Assembly: GCA_051920445.1 (NCBI GenBank) | Contig: JBPPLN010000001.1 | Coordinates: 868,001 to 932,000, forward strand | Origin: CAG-177 sp003514385 | GTDB taxonomy: Bacteria > Bacillota > Clostridia > Oscillospirales > Acutalibacteraceae | Direction of reading: 5' to 3' | DNA: 64,000 bases | Part shown: piece after piece, positions 1-8,453 of the stretch | How positions within the stretch are numbered: position 1 is the first letter of the stretch | Layout of the letters: every line of letters starts with the position of its first letter | The notes under the pieces: generated by a model | Told to the model about the DNA's origin: nothing | Seen by the model: only the letters and a program-made list of their open reading frames with translations | Database searches by the model: none | Translations under genes and position numbers: made by a program

Positions 1-96
1 CGCAACAGAAAAGCTGAATCTGTCGGCAAAAATTACAGCATCCATATTGACACGGGCAAATTCACAGTTTATAATAAAATCAATTTAGCACAGTAA
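1..96 (+). CDS. C-terminal end of an unidentified protein (partial)
   Basis: The first 31 codons of the window are open in frame 1 and end at a TAA at 94-96. The tail reads like the end of a beta-rich protein (it contains NYSIHIDTGKFTVYNK), but it is too short to name. It lies 54 bp upstream of the symporter on the same strand, so the two may be co-transcribed. The start is outside the window. Confidence 0.5.
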   Translation, partial: RNRKAESVGKNYSIHIDTGKFTVYNKINLAQ

Positions 97-150
97 AGCC
101 TTGAATCTGCGGCAAAGAACGATTCGGGGCTTGCTGAAAGGGGAATAACA

Positions 151-1614
151 ATGAGTTCATCAAAAGGAAAGTATATGAACTTCAAGGAAATCGCCGCCTA
201 TTCTCTCGGTCTTTTCGGCTTTCAGGCGATAGTCGGACTCCTGAATTCATATCAGGCGGAGTTTGACGCTTCGATTCTCGGCGCGGATATCGCAGTTGTC
301 GGTATTCTCGTGCTCGTGGCGAAGATTCTCTCCGCAGTTTTCGATCCGTTCGTCGGCAACATGATCGACCGCTCGAAGAGCAAAAACGGCAAGTTCAAAT
401 CGATGATTGCAAAATCGATCCTGCCCCTGCTCGCCATGTCTGCGGTCGTATTCATCGATGTGCCGTTCAAGACGAACAAAGCGGCAACTTACATATGGAT
501 CTTCGCGACCTATCTTCTCTGGAGCTTCGCGATGACCCTCGGCGACGTGCCCTCGCAGGGCATCGCATCCGTCCTCACTCCCGACCCGACGGAGCGCACG
601 AATGTCGTCTCCATCTCAAACACGTTCAAGCAGATAGGCTTCTCCGCCTGCGTCGTGATAGTGCCCATCGCCTGCCTTATAATCCCGGGCGGCTCCAAGG
701 TGCTCGTCAAGAGCGGCGAAACCGACCTGCCCATGATAGCGAACGAGTATCTGTTCACCGCCGTGCTCACTGCCGTTTTCGGCTGCGTGCTGTTTGGGCT
801 TATCCCGCTTCTCAACAAAGAGCGCGTACCCTACACCGCGGGCGACAAGATATCTTTCAAGGACATGATGGGCGCGCTCAAATCGAATAAGCCGTTCATG
901 CTCGTCATAATCTCGTATTTCCTCGGCTTCGGACGCCAGATGGCAATGGGCATTCAGGTTCAGGCGGCAAATATTCTTCTCGGCTCGCAGAACCTCGTTG
1001 CAGTCCTCGGCATCTCGACCGCCATCGGCACGATGATAAGCATGGCAGCCTGCCCGTTCCTTATAAAGAAGCTCGACGAGAAAAAGGTCTTTATCGGACT
1101 TTCGGTATACGGCTTCATCGCATCCGTGCTCTCGTTCGTGATAGCCCACTTCTGGTTCACGAACCCCGACAACATGGTGCTCACCGTCCTCTTCTACTTC
1201 TCACTGTTCCTCATGGGTCTCCAGTTTGCGTCCGTCAACCTCATGCCCATGATAATGACCGCCGACTGCGTTGACTACTATGAGTACGAGACCGGAAAGC
1301 GCATGGAGGGCACAGCATATTCGGTGCTCACGCTGACTATCAAAATCTGCCTTGCGCTCGGCACGGCGCTCGGTCTCGTGTTCGTTCAGGTCTCCGGCTA
1401 TTCGGACACCGTGCGCGAGATCGCCGCAGGCACCGCCGCCGGATTCGCGACAAAGACAAAGGACATCGTGTTCTTCGCCTACGCCGTTGTCCCCGGTATT
1501 CTCTCCCTGCTCTCCGCTATTCCGATATTCAAATACGATATCGTCGGCAAGAAGAAGCAGGAGATATCCGACGCGCTCCAGGCAAGAAGAACCGCCGCAG
1601 CCGCCGAGAAATAA
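151..1614 (+). CDS. GPH-family (MFS) sugar:cation symporter
   Basis: This 487-residue protein has about twelve hydrophobic segments and looks like a glycoside-pentoside-hexuronide:cation symporter of the major facilitator superfamily. Family marks visible are the early DPFVGNMIDRSKSKNGKFK loop between helices 2 and 3, the DVPSQG motif near residue 132, and the CVDYYEYETGKRMEGTAYSV stretch near residue 376, which matches the conserved D-x-x-x-Y/E-x-x-T-G-x-R segment. It should import a glycoside or uronide with Na+ or H+. The ATG is preceded by AAAGGGG at good spacing. A strong hairpin terminator follows. The substrate cannot be read from sequence; the preceding partial gene is the only neighbour on this strand. 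Confidence 0.88.
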   Translation: MSSSKGKYMNFKEIAAYSLGLFGFQAIVGLLNSYQAEFDASILGADIAVVGILVLVAKILSAVFDPFVGNMIDRSKSKNGKFKSMIAKSILPLLAMSAVVFIDVPFKTNKAATYIWIFATYLLWSFAMTLGDVPSQGIASVLTPDPTERTNVVSISNTFKQIGFSACVVIVPIACLIIPGGSKVLVKSGETDLPMIANEYLFTAVLTAVFGCVLFGLIPLLNKERVPYTAGDKISFKDMMGALKSNKPFMLVIISYFLGFGRQMAMGIQVQAANILLGSQNLVAVLGISTAIGTMISMAACPFLIKKLDEKKVFIGLSVYGFIASVLSFVIAHFWFTNPDNMVLTVLFYFSLFLMGLQFASVNLMPMIMTADCVDYYEYETGKRMEGTAYSVLTLTIKICLALGTALGLVFVQVSGYSDTVREIAAGTAAGFATKTKDIVFFAYAVVPGILSLLSAIPIFKYDIVGKKKQEISDALQARRTAAAAEK

Positions 1615-1629
1615 TCAAAGCAAAAAGTT

Positions 1630-1663
1630 ATCCTCCGTATGGATTCATACGGAGGATTTTTTT
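1630..1663 (+). terminator. Intrinsic terminator after the symporter
   Basis: An 11-bp stem (TCCTCCGTATG at 1631-1641 pairing with 1646-1656) with a short loop is followed by seven T residues. It ends the symporter transcript just before the convergent SGNH hydrolase gene. Confidence 0.88.
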
Positions 1664-1678
1664 GTTTGGTTTAGATTT

Positions 1679-2323
1679 TTATTCAAACATCGCCTTGAAT
1701 GCTTTTATCCACTCGCGTGCTATCAGCGCGTGCCCGCTCTCCGTCGGGTGGATGCCGTCCCAAATCCAGTAGGCGCAGTCACGTCCCTCTGCGGCGCTGT
1801 CGAAAACTTTTTGAAGCGGGATAAAAAATATTCTGTCATCCTTTTCGGCAATGCGGCGGCAGACCTGCGAATATCTGCTCAGCTTCCTGCGGCAAACGTC
1901 CTCCTCCGACTTGTATCTGTCCCTTGTCGGCAGAAAGAACGGCTCCATGAGAAACACTTTCAGCTCCCCGTTCGTTTCAAACGACTGCGAGAGTATGCTT
2001 TCGAGATTCTTTTCGTATTCCTCTGGCTCAACATGATTTTCGCCCTCAAGGAAGCAGTCGTTCGTGCCGATGAGCAGGCTCAGAACATCCGGCTCTATAT
2101 CGAGCGCATCCTCGCGCCAGCGGCGGAGCAGTCCGCGCGTCGTGTCGCCGGAAATGCCTCGGTTTACAAATCGAAGTCCGGCATCCGGATATTCCGCGCC
2201 GAGCATACCGCTGACAATAAATGCGTAGCTGTGCCCTATCTGATGGTTGAGATCGTGGCGGCGTTCGGGCTCTTTGTATCTGTTGCCGTCCGTTATCGAA
2301 TCGCCCTGAAAAAGTATCTTCAT
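1679..2323 (-). CDS. SGNH/GDSL-family hydrolase
   Basis: A 214-residue cytosolic esterase/lipase-like protein. The block I motif GDSIT is at residues 7-11 with catalytic Ser9; an IGTND block III motif and a C-terminal DGIHPTESGH block V (catalytic Asp and His) are present. SGNH enzymes cleave esters or acetyl groups on lipids and sugars; a carbohydrate esterase role is possible but unproven. The start was set at the ATG at 2323 because GAGGAGG lies just upstream; a longer reading frame starting further upstream has no ribosome site. The ribosome site overlaps the stop of the upstream yigZ gene, so the two are translationally linked. Confidence 0.85.
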   Translation of the reverse strand: MKILFQGDSITDGNRYKEPERRHDLNHQIGHSYAFIVSGMLGAEYPDAGLRFVNRGISGDTTRGLLRRWREDALDIEPDVLSLLIGTNDCFLEGENHVEPEEYEKNLESILSQSFETNGELKVFLMEPFFLPTRDRYKSEEDVCRRKLSRYSQVCRRIAEKDDRIFFIPLQKVFDSAAEGRDCAYWIWDGIHPTESGHALIAREWIKAFKAMFE

Positions 2324-2334
2324 TTTTCTCCTCC

Positions 2335-2955
2335 TCAGTCTATATCCGCAAAAACCGTGTCTGTTATTTCTCCGCGGCAAGTGCCGTTGCTAAGGTCAAC
2401 GAGCCGCGCCTCAAACGCAGGCTCAAGCTCCTGCGGTATTCTCATTTTCACCGTCACCACGTCCTCGAACGCCGTGTCCTCAACTATGCCGCCCTGCTCC
2501 GGAATGAGCGAGGCAAGCCGCCCGTAGAAAGTGTAGTCGCAGCGGATTTTTACTATACTGCACTCCGCGCGGGTCACTATGCCGCCCGCATCGACTGCGA
2601 TTTTCGCCGCATGCGAATAGGCTCTGACGAGTCCTCCGCCGCCGAGAAGTATTCCGCCGAAGTATCGGGTGACAACCAAAACGCAGTCGGTCAGCTCCTC
2701 TTTTTGCAGGACATTGAGCGCCGGCATTCCCGCCGTGCCCTGCGGCTCGCCGTCATCCGAAAAGCGGCAGATGTTGCCCTCTCTGATTATATATGCCGGG
2801 ACATTGTGCGTCGCGTCCCAGTGCTTTGACTTTATCGAATCAATGAACGCTATCGCGTCCTGCTGAGTCGTGACGGGCGATATATAGCCGATGAACCGCG
2901 AACGCTTTTCAACGAACTCGGCGCTCGCCGCCGCTCTTATGGTTCTGTACTGCAT
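2335..2955 (-). CDS. yigZ: YigZ/IMPACT family protein
   Basis: A 206-residue protein with the UPF0029/IMPACT N-terminal domain (EFVEKRSRFIGYISPV near residue 15, the DDGEPQGTAGMP motif near residue 66, VVTRYFGGILLGGGGLVRAY near residue 97) and the DUF1949 ferredoxin-like C-terminal domain. In eukaryotes IMPACT modulates GCN2; in bacteria the role is still unclear, possibly linked to translation or stress. The ATG at 2955 has a GGGAGGCGG ribosome site. It is the middle gene of a tight three-gene operon, 21 bp after the phosphatase-like gene and 11 bp before the SGNH hydrolase. Confidence 0.92.
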   Translation of the reverse strand: MQYRTIRAAASAEFVEKRSRFIGYISPVTTQQDAIAFIDSIKSKHWDATHNVPAYIIREGNICRFSDDGEPQGTAGMPALNVLQKEELTDCVLVVTRYFGGILLGGGGLVRAYSHAAKIAVDAGGIVTRAECSIVKIRCDYTFYGRLASLIPEQGGIVEDTAFEDVVTVKMRIPQELEPAFEARLVDLSNGTCRGEITDTVFADID

Positions 2956-2976
2956 ATTGCCGCCTCCCGTCAAATT

Positions 2977-3618
2977 TTATTCTTCTTCGCCGTCCTCGTC
3001 GTTCTTTTCATACGGGAACTCGTAGACGACCTCCAGCTTGTGCCCGCGCATCCAAAGCGACGGGGTTATGCGCAGAGTGTAGCCGCAGCCGTTCGGGGTT
3101 ATCCACTCGTGCATCGGCAGCTGGGGCAGACCGAAATTTGTGAGCAGTGCCATCATCACGCCGCCGTGAGTGACTATCGCCGCGCGGTCGGTCTCGGTCT
3201 TTATCAGACCGTCGATTATTTTTATGAATCCCTCGCACACGCGCTTTGCGAACGCCTCGTTGCTCTCGCCGAACGGCGGCTCAACGCCCTGCTCGCCGGC
3301 GAGCCAGCGCGGGAACATCGGATAGTCTTTGAGCTCCTCCGCATCCTTGCCCTCGAACTCGCCGAAGTTGCACTCTATGAGCGAATCTATAGTAATGCAC
3401 TTGTTGTCGGGATAGAGTATCGCCGCGGTGTCGGTGCAGCGCTTGAGCGGACTCGATATGACCGCGCCGACGGGCGGATAGACAAGCTCAGAGCGCATAT
3501 TCTCGAGCTGTTTTCTGCCCTCTTCGCTGAGCTCAACGTCGGTGTGACCGATATATTTTCCCTCGGTCTCCTCCTTCGTTGCGCCGCTTCTTATGATATA
3601 GACTATATAGCTTTTCAT
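2977..3618 (-). CDS. Histidine phosphatase-superfamily protein lacking the catalytic histidine
   Basis: A 213-residue protein of the phosphoglycerate mutase/histidine phosphatase fold. It retains GHTDVELSEEGRKQL, the SPLKRCTDTA motif, the conserved FGEFEGKDAEEL segment and the second histidine in VTHGGVM. The usual phospho-accepting RHG motif near the N terminus reads R10-S11-G12 instead, so the active-site histidine is replaced by serine. That predicts loss of classical phosphatase activity or a binding role. The ATG at 3618 has a GGAGG ribosome site. It is the first gene of the operon with yigZ and the SGNH hydrolase and is divergent from the XRE regulator. Confidence 0.85.
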   Translation of the reverse strand: MKSYIVYIIRSGATKEETEGKYIGHTDVELSEEGRKQLENMRSELVYPPVGAVISSPLKRCTDTAAILYPDNKCITIDSLIECNFGEFEGKDAEELKDYPMFPRWLAGEQGVEPPFGESNEAFAKRVCEGFIKIIDGLIKTETDRAAIVTHGGVMMALLTNFGLPQLPMHEWITPNGCGYTLRITPSLWMRGHKLEVVYEFPYEKNDEDGEEE

Positions 3619-3661
3619 GTTTCCTCCAAAAATACGTTGAGTATTTTGTTGAACTGTATGA

Positions 3662-3689
3662 TTGAAAATTCTTGAATTTCTGATATAAT
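3662..3689 (+). promoter_or_regulatory. Promoter of the XRE regulator
   Basis: TTGAAA at 3662-3667 and a perfect TATAAT at 3684-3689 are separated by 16 bp. The start codon of the XRE gene follows 32 bp later. Confidence 0.75.
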
Positions 3690-3721
3690 GATTATACATA
3701 CTGTATAAAAGAGGTATCGTT

Positions 3722-4372
3722 ATGGCAACAAATATAACCGCGCGCCTGTCTTCGCTCAGAAAAGAAAAGGGGCTGAGCCAAAAGGAAGCCGCCGCAGGAC
3801 TCGGAGTCTCGCAGGCGCTGCTCTCACACTACGAAAACGGCATTCGCGAATGCGGGCTCGATTTTCTCTGCCGCGCGGCGGATTACTACAATGTCACCAC
3901 GGACTACCTGCTGGGGCTGAGCGAATCAAAGCGCGGATTTGAAGGCGCATTCGGTATCAAAGGCGACCTGCCCTCCGACTCGGAGCTCAACACATTAACT
4001 ATATTCCGCGTCGCAGGAAAGCTGCGCAAATTTCTGACTTTCCCGCAGGAGAGTAATGACTCAACTATTGACTCACTGCACAGGATATACAGCCTCATGA
4101 TGTACCGAATCATAATCGCGGAGACCGCCAAGGGCAATCTCCCGAGCGATTGGGTGCCCAACGCAGATATTCTCAACGACCCCGCCTATCTGCATATTCT
4201 CGACTGCATCGAAAGCGAGCTGATAACGCAGGGCAGCCACTCGCCGCGCCGCGCTCCAGCAAAAATGTCTATGAGCTTCAGAACAGTCATCGACCGGACG
4301 CAGAGCTTTGTTGAATCCCGCTGCGAAAAAAGCGGAATAAAGCTCGACGGCGGCTACACCACGAAATTTTAG
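3722..4372 (+). CDS. XRE-family HTH transcriptional regulator
   Basis: A 216-residue protein with an N-terminal Cro/CI-type helix-turn-helix at about residues 7-62 (LRKEKGLSQKEAAAGLGVSQ then LLSHYENG and YYNVTTDYLLG, typical of this family). The C-terminal 140 residues are helical and unrecognised; they may sense a ligand or mediate dimerisation. The ATG has an AGAGG site and a clear promoter. It is divergent from the yigZ operon and so may control it. Its TAG stop abuts the TAA of the convergent malic enzyme gene with no base between. Confidence 0.88.
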   Translation: MATNITARLSSLRKEKGLSQKEAAAGLGVSQALLSHYENGIRECGLDFLCRAADYYNVTTDYLLGLSESKRGFEGAFGIKGDLPSDSELNTLTIFRVAGKLRKFLTFPQESNDSTIDSLHRIYSLMMYRIIIAETAKGNLPSDWVPNADILNDPAYLHILDCIESELITQGSHSPRRAPAKMSMSFRTVIDRTQSFVESRCEKSGIKLDGGYTTKF

Positions 4373-5542
4373 TTATATTCTCGCAACGCCGCTGTCCCTC
4401 GCCGCCTGCGCAACCGCATCGGCGACTGCCTTGCCGACGCGCTCATCGAACGCCGCAGGCAGGATATAATCGGGGTTCAGCTCATCGTCGCTGACGAGCG
4501 AAGCTATCGCCTTGGCGGCGGCAATCTTCATCTCTTCGTTTATGTCGCTCGCGCGGACATCGAGCGCGCCGCGGAAAATTCCGGGGAACGCGAGAACGTT
4601 GTTTATCTGGTTCGGGAAGTCGCTTCTGCCCGTGCCGACTACCGCCGCGCCTGCCGCCTTTGCGAGGTCGGGCATTATCTCGGGTACGGGGTTCGCCATA
4701 GCCATGATTATTGCATTTTCAGCCATCGACGCCGCCATCTCCTCTGTAACGATTCCGGGAGCGGAGACGCCGACAAATATATCAGCGCCCTTCATCGCGT
4801 CGGCAAGCGTGCCGGTGCGGTGATTTTTGTTTGTGAACGCGGCAATTTCCGCCTTTGCGGGAGTCAGATCGCCGCCCTCGCAGATTATGCCCTTGCGGTC
4901 GCACATGATTATCTCGCCGGCACCCATGGAGTCAAACAGTCTCGCTATCGCAACGCCCGCCGCGCCAGAACCGCTGAAAACAACGGTGCAGTCGGAGAGC
5001 TGCTTTTTGACTATCTTTAATGCATTGACAACCGCCGCAAGGCAGACGACCGCAGTGCCGTGCTGATCGTCGTGGAAAATCGGTATATCCGTGCGCTCCT
5101 TGAGCTTGCGCTCGATTTCAAAGCAGCGCGGAGCCGCGATATCCTCGAGATTCACTCCGCCGAACGAGCCGGCGAGCAAAGCGATGGTGTTCACTATTTC
5201 GTCAACGTCCTTCGAGCGCACGCAAAGCGGTATCGCGTCAACATCGCCGAACGCCTTGAAGAGCACGCATTTGCCCTCCATAACGGGCATACCCGCCTCG
5301 GGGCCAATGTCACCGAGTCCCAGCACCGCGGTGCCGTCCGTGACGACGGCAACGGTGTTCCAGCGGCGGGTCAGGTCATAGCTCTTGCTGACATCGTCCT
5401 TTATTTCGAGGCACGCCGCCGCGACTCCGGGGGTGTAGGCAAGGGACAGCTCGTCCTTGTTGCCGACCCCGGCTCTCGGCTGTATCTCCAGCTTGCCGCG
5501 CAGTTCATAGTGCAGTTTGAGTGATTCGCTCAGATAATCCAT
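4373..5542 (-). CDS. NAD(P)-dependent malic enzyme
   Basis: A 389-residue short-type bacterial malic enzyme that oxidatively decarboxylates malate to pyruvate with NAD(P)+. Visible are the N-terminal YTPGVAAACLEI segment with the catalytic Tyr, GDIGPEAGMPVMEGK near residue 76, the metal-binding FHDDQHGTAVV near residue 155, and the Rossmann loop FSGSGAAGVAIA near residue 188. Length and motif order match the short class used by many Firmicutes. The ATG at 5542 has an AAAGGAAA site. It probably forms its own unit; its 3' end meets the XRE gene head-on. Confidence 0.93.
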   Translation of the reverse strand: MDYLSESLKLHYELRGKLEIQPRAGVGNKDELSLAYTPGVAAACLEIKDDVSKSYDLTRRWNTVAVVTDGTAVLGLGDIGPEAGMPVMEGKCVLFKAFGDVDAIPLCVRSKDVDEIVNTIALLAGSFGGVNLEDIAAPRCFEIERKLKERTDIPIFHDDQHGTAVVCLAAVVNALKIVKKQLSDCTVVFSGSGAAGVAIARLFDSMGAGEIIMCDRKGIICEGGDLTPAKAEIAAFTNKNHRTGTLADAMKGADIFVGVSAPGIVTEEMAASMAENAIIMAMANPVPEIMPDLAKAAGAAVVGTGRSDFPNQINNVLAFPGIFRGALDVRASDINEEMKIAAAKAIASLVSDDELNPDYILPAAFDERVGKAVADAVAQAARDSGVARI

Positions 5543-5623
5543 TTTCGTTTTCCTTTCGTGTTCGAGAATACCCTGTTATTTTTACGGCCGCCGATCAGAA
5601 AACCGGTCGGCGGCCAGATAATA

Positions 5624-7129
5624 TCAGTCCTTCGCCCAGTCGCGCGAACGCTCGACTGCGCGCTTCCAGCCCTTGTAGAGCTCGTCGCGGTGCGACTTCT
5701 CCATCTGGGGAGTGAAAATCTTCTCGATCTCGCGGTTCTGCGCGATCTCGTCCCTGTCCTTCCAGTAGCCTACGGCAAGACCCGCAAGGTATGCCGCGCC
5801 AAGAGCAGTCGTCTCGACGGTCTTGGGTCTGTCAACTATCGTGCGTATCATATCCGACTGGATCTGGAGCAGGATATCGCTGACGCTCGCGCCGCCGTCG
5901 ACGCGAAGCTCGGTGAATGTTATTCCGGAATCGTCCTCCATCGCCTCGAGAAGGTCAGTCATCTGATAGGCGATAGCCTCGAGGACGCTTCTCGCGATAT
6001 GAGCGCGGTTGACTCCGCGCGTGAGTCCGACTATGCAGCCGCGCGCGTACATATCCCAGTAGGGCGCGCCGAGTCCCGTGAACGCGGGGACAAAATATAT
6101 ACCGTTTGCGTCGGGCACGCTCTCGGCGAGCTCGTCGCAACGCTTTGCGTTGTCTATCATATGCAGCTCGTCGCGAAGCCATTTTATGACCGAGCCAGCG
6201 TTGAATGCAGAGCCCTCAATGGCGTATTCGACCTTGTCGCCGATACCCCATGCGACGCCCGTGAGCAGGTTGTTCTTTGATTTAACGCGCTTTTCGCCCG
6301 TGTTCATCAGCAGGAAGCAGCCGGTACCGTAGGTGTTCTTCGCCTGACCGGGCTCAAAGCATGCCTGACCGAACAGAGCCGCCGGCTGATCGCCTATAGC
6401 CCCCGCAATCGGGATACCCTCGAGATCCTCAAGACCGATTATGCCGCCAGCGACCTTGCCGTATACCATGCTCGAAGGCTTGACCTCGGGCAGAATGGAC
6501 ATCGGGATGTTGAGATATTCGCACATCTTCTCGTCCCAGCAGAGATTGTCGACATCGAAGAGCATCGTTCTCGATGCGTTGGAGTAGTCGGTTATATGCA
6601 CTCTGCCGCCGGTGAGATTCCATATGAGCCATGTCTCGACCGTGCCGAAGAGCAGCTGATCCGCCTCGGCGAGCGCACGTGCGCCCGGAACGTTGTCAAG
6701 GATCCACTTTATCTTTGTGCCGGAGAAATACGCGTCTATAACAAGACCGGTCTTATCCTTTATGTATTCCTCCATGCCGTCCGCCTTTATCTGCTCGCAG
6801 AGCTCCGCTGTGCGGCGGCACTGCCAGACAATGGCGTTGTAGACGGGCTTGCCCGTCTCCCTGTCCCACATAATGGTGGTCTCGCGCTGATTCGTTATGC
6901 CGATAGCGGCTATATCCTCGGGCTTTATCCCGCCCGAAGCAAAGACGGAAGTCACCGCCTGGAACTGGCTGAAAAGTATCTCCATCGGGTCATGCTCGAC
7001 CCAGCCTGCGGCGGGATAGATCTGATCGAACTCCTTCTGCGCCTTGGCTACGATATTGCCCTTTTTGTCGAAAACGATGGCGCGTGAGCTCGTCGTTCCC
7101 TGATCGAGTGCAAGGACGTATTTTGCCAC
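5624..7129 (-). CDS. glpK: Glycerol kinase
   Basis: A 501-residue FGGY-family kinase, ATP + glycerol to glycerol 3-phosphate. It has the N-terminal DQGTTSSRAIVFD nucleotide loop, the glycerol-contacting WVEHDPMEI segment, TNQRETT, AFNAGSVIKWLRDEL and the C-terminal VDGGASVSDILLQIQSD ATPase motif, all very close to characterised GlpK. The start was placed at the GTG at 7129 because AAGGAAGG is 6 bp upstream; a TTG six codons earlier overlaps that site. No glycerol facilitator, glycerol 3-phosphate dehydrogenase or antiterminator gene is adjacent. A good promoter lies 117 bp upstream. Confidence 0.96.
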   Translation of the reverse strand: MAKYVLALDQGTTSSRAIVFDKKGNIVAKAQKEFDQIYPAAGWVEHDPMEILFSQFQAVTSVFASGGIKPEDIAAIGITNQRETTIMWDRETGKPVYNAIVWQCRRTAELCEQIKADGMEEYIKDKTGLVIDAYFSGTKIKWILDNVPGARALAEADQLLFGTVETWLIWNLTGGRVHITDYSNASRTMLFDVDNLCWDEKMCEYLNIPMSILPEVKPSSMVYGKVAGGIIGLEDLEGIPIAGAIGDQPAALFGQACFEPGQAKNTYGTGCFLLMNTGEKRVKSKNNLLTGVAWGIGDKVEYAIEGSAFNAGSVIKWLRDELHMIDNAKRCDELAESVPDANGIYFVPAFTGLGAPYWDMYARGCIVGLTRGVNRAHIARSVLEAIAYQMTDLLEAMEDDSGITFTELRVDGGASVSDILLQIQSDMIRTIVDRPKTVETTALGAAYLAGLAVGYWKDRDEIAQNREIEKIFTPQMEKSHRDELYKGWKRAVERSRDWAKD

Positions 7130-7222
7130 TTGTATCCTTCCTTTCAAATATATATGTCCGTTCTCTGCGCGGGCGTCCGTTCAAGTTATACGCCGCCTTG
7201 CAGAGCAAAATACCACTATAAA

Positions 7223-7251
7223 ATAATAGCTCCAAACATACAAAAAGTCAA
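7223..7251 (-). promoter_or_regulatory. Promoter of glpK
   Basis: On the minus strand TTGACT (7246-7251) and TATTAT (7223-7228) are separated by 17 bp. The untranslated leader would be about 85 nt. Confidence 0.7.
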
Positions 7252-7401
7252 TGTTATTGGCGAAACACTTCGGCACTTTGACTAAAAAAATAAATAATTA
7301 TCTTTTTACTGCCAAATAGTTCTTTAACATAAATATTAAAAAGTTTTTCTGATATATAATAAGCTCCGTAAGCTTAAAAATTAAAGGAGTGTTAATTAAT
7401 C

Positions 7402-8403
7402 ATGGGAGACAAGCTTTCAGTCGTCACGGGCGCTACGGGTCACGTCGGCTATGCACTCGTTAAGGAACTCGAGGCACGCGGCGAAAATTTCAGAATACTC
7501 ATCAGAAAAGACAGCAAGATCTTTGACGGCATCAATTGCGAGCGCATATTCGGCGACGTCACCGATCCCGCTTCTCTCGAAAAGGCTTTTGACGGCGCGG
7601 ACGTCGTCTATCACCTTGCAGGCGTTATCGAGATAAACAAGGGCAACGAGGACATGACCTGGAAGGTCAATGTCGACGGCACAAAGAACGTCGTTGAGGC
7701 GTGCAAAAAGTGCGGCGTAAAGCGCCTTGTCTATGCATCCTCCGTTGACGCTTATCCCCCGCTCCCCGACAATCAGGTCATGCGCGAGATCTCTCACTTC
7801 AATCCCGAGGGTCTTGACGGAACATATGCAAAGACCAAGGCTACTGCCACAAACTATGTCTTTGCGAACAACGACGACAAGCTCGAGACTGTCGTTGTCT
7901 ATCCCGGCGCTTGCTGCGGTCCCTATGACTTCAAGGTCTCTTCCGTCGGCGAGATGGTCAGAATGTTTCTCAAGGGCAAGTTCCCCGTATCGCTCTCCTT
8001 CGGCGCATATAACTTCGTTGACGTGCGCGATGTTGCAAAGGGCATGATCGGCGCTGCCGAAAAGGGCAGACCCGGCGAAGGTTATATCCTCACCGATGAG
8101 GTCGTCACCGTCGACCAGCTGATACATATGCTCGCAGACATCTGCGGCTTCAAGGCTCCGAGCCTCAAGATTTCTCTCGGTCTTGCAAATGCGTTTGCTC
8201 CTCTCATGGAGGTCTATTACAACGCCGCGAAGAAAACCCCGCTCTTCACCCGCTACTCCATCCGCAAGCTGACCTCGAACTGCAACTTCAGCTGCGATAA
8301 GGCTAAGGAAGAGCTCGGCTACGCCCCCATGGGCGCAAAGCAGTCCTTCACCGACATGGTCGCATGGATAAAGGAGTACGAAGGCACCGGAAAGAAGAAA
8401 TAA
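7402..8403 (+). CDS. NAD(P)-dependent epimerase/dehydratase (extended SDR)
   Basis: A 333-residue extended short-chain dehydrogenase/reductase. The Rossmann motif TGATGHVG is at residues 9-16, the acidic GDVTDPASLEKAFDGADVVYH segment follows, and the catalytic Tyr-x-x-x-Lys appears as YAKTK near residue 140 after a SSVDAYPP strand. The pattern resembles dihydroflavonol 4-reductase-like and 3beta-HSD-like members, but the substrate is unknown. AAGGAG precedes the ATG with somewhat long spacing. A TATAAT at 7355-7360 may be its -10, although no convincing -35 was seen. A hairpin terminator follows directly. Confidence 0.85.
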   Translation: MGDKLSVVTGATGHVGYALVKELEARGENFRILIRKDSKIFDGINCERIFGDVTDPASLEKAFDGADVVYHLAGVIEINKGNEDMTWKVNVDGTKNVVEACKKCGVKRLVYASSVDAYPPLPDNQVMREISHFNPEGLDGTYAKTKATATNYVFANNDDKLETVVVYPGACCGPYDFKVSSVGEMVRMFLKGKFPVSLSFGAYNFVDVRDVAKGMIGAAEKGRPGEGYILTDEVVTVDQLIHMLADICGFKAPSLKISLGLANAFAPLMEVYYNAAKKTPLFTRYSIRKLTSNCNFSCDKAKEELGYAPMGAKQSFTDMVAWIKEYEGTGKKK

Positions 8404-8423
8404 TCTTAACCGATAATTGAAAT

Positions 8424-8453
8424 GACCGTCCGTTTATTCGGGCGGTCGTTTTT
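8424..8453 (+). terminator. Terminator between epimerase and Crp/Fnr gene
   Basis: A 9-bp stem GACCGTCCG / CGGGCGGTC with a 6-nt loop is followed by a T run. It stands between two convergent genes and is probably the end of the epimerase transcript. Confidence 0.85.

Noticed and set aside
7355..7360. Promoter of the epimerase gene
   Set aside because: A perfect TATAAT is present, but no -35 at suitable spacing, so no promoter feature was listed.
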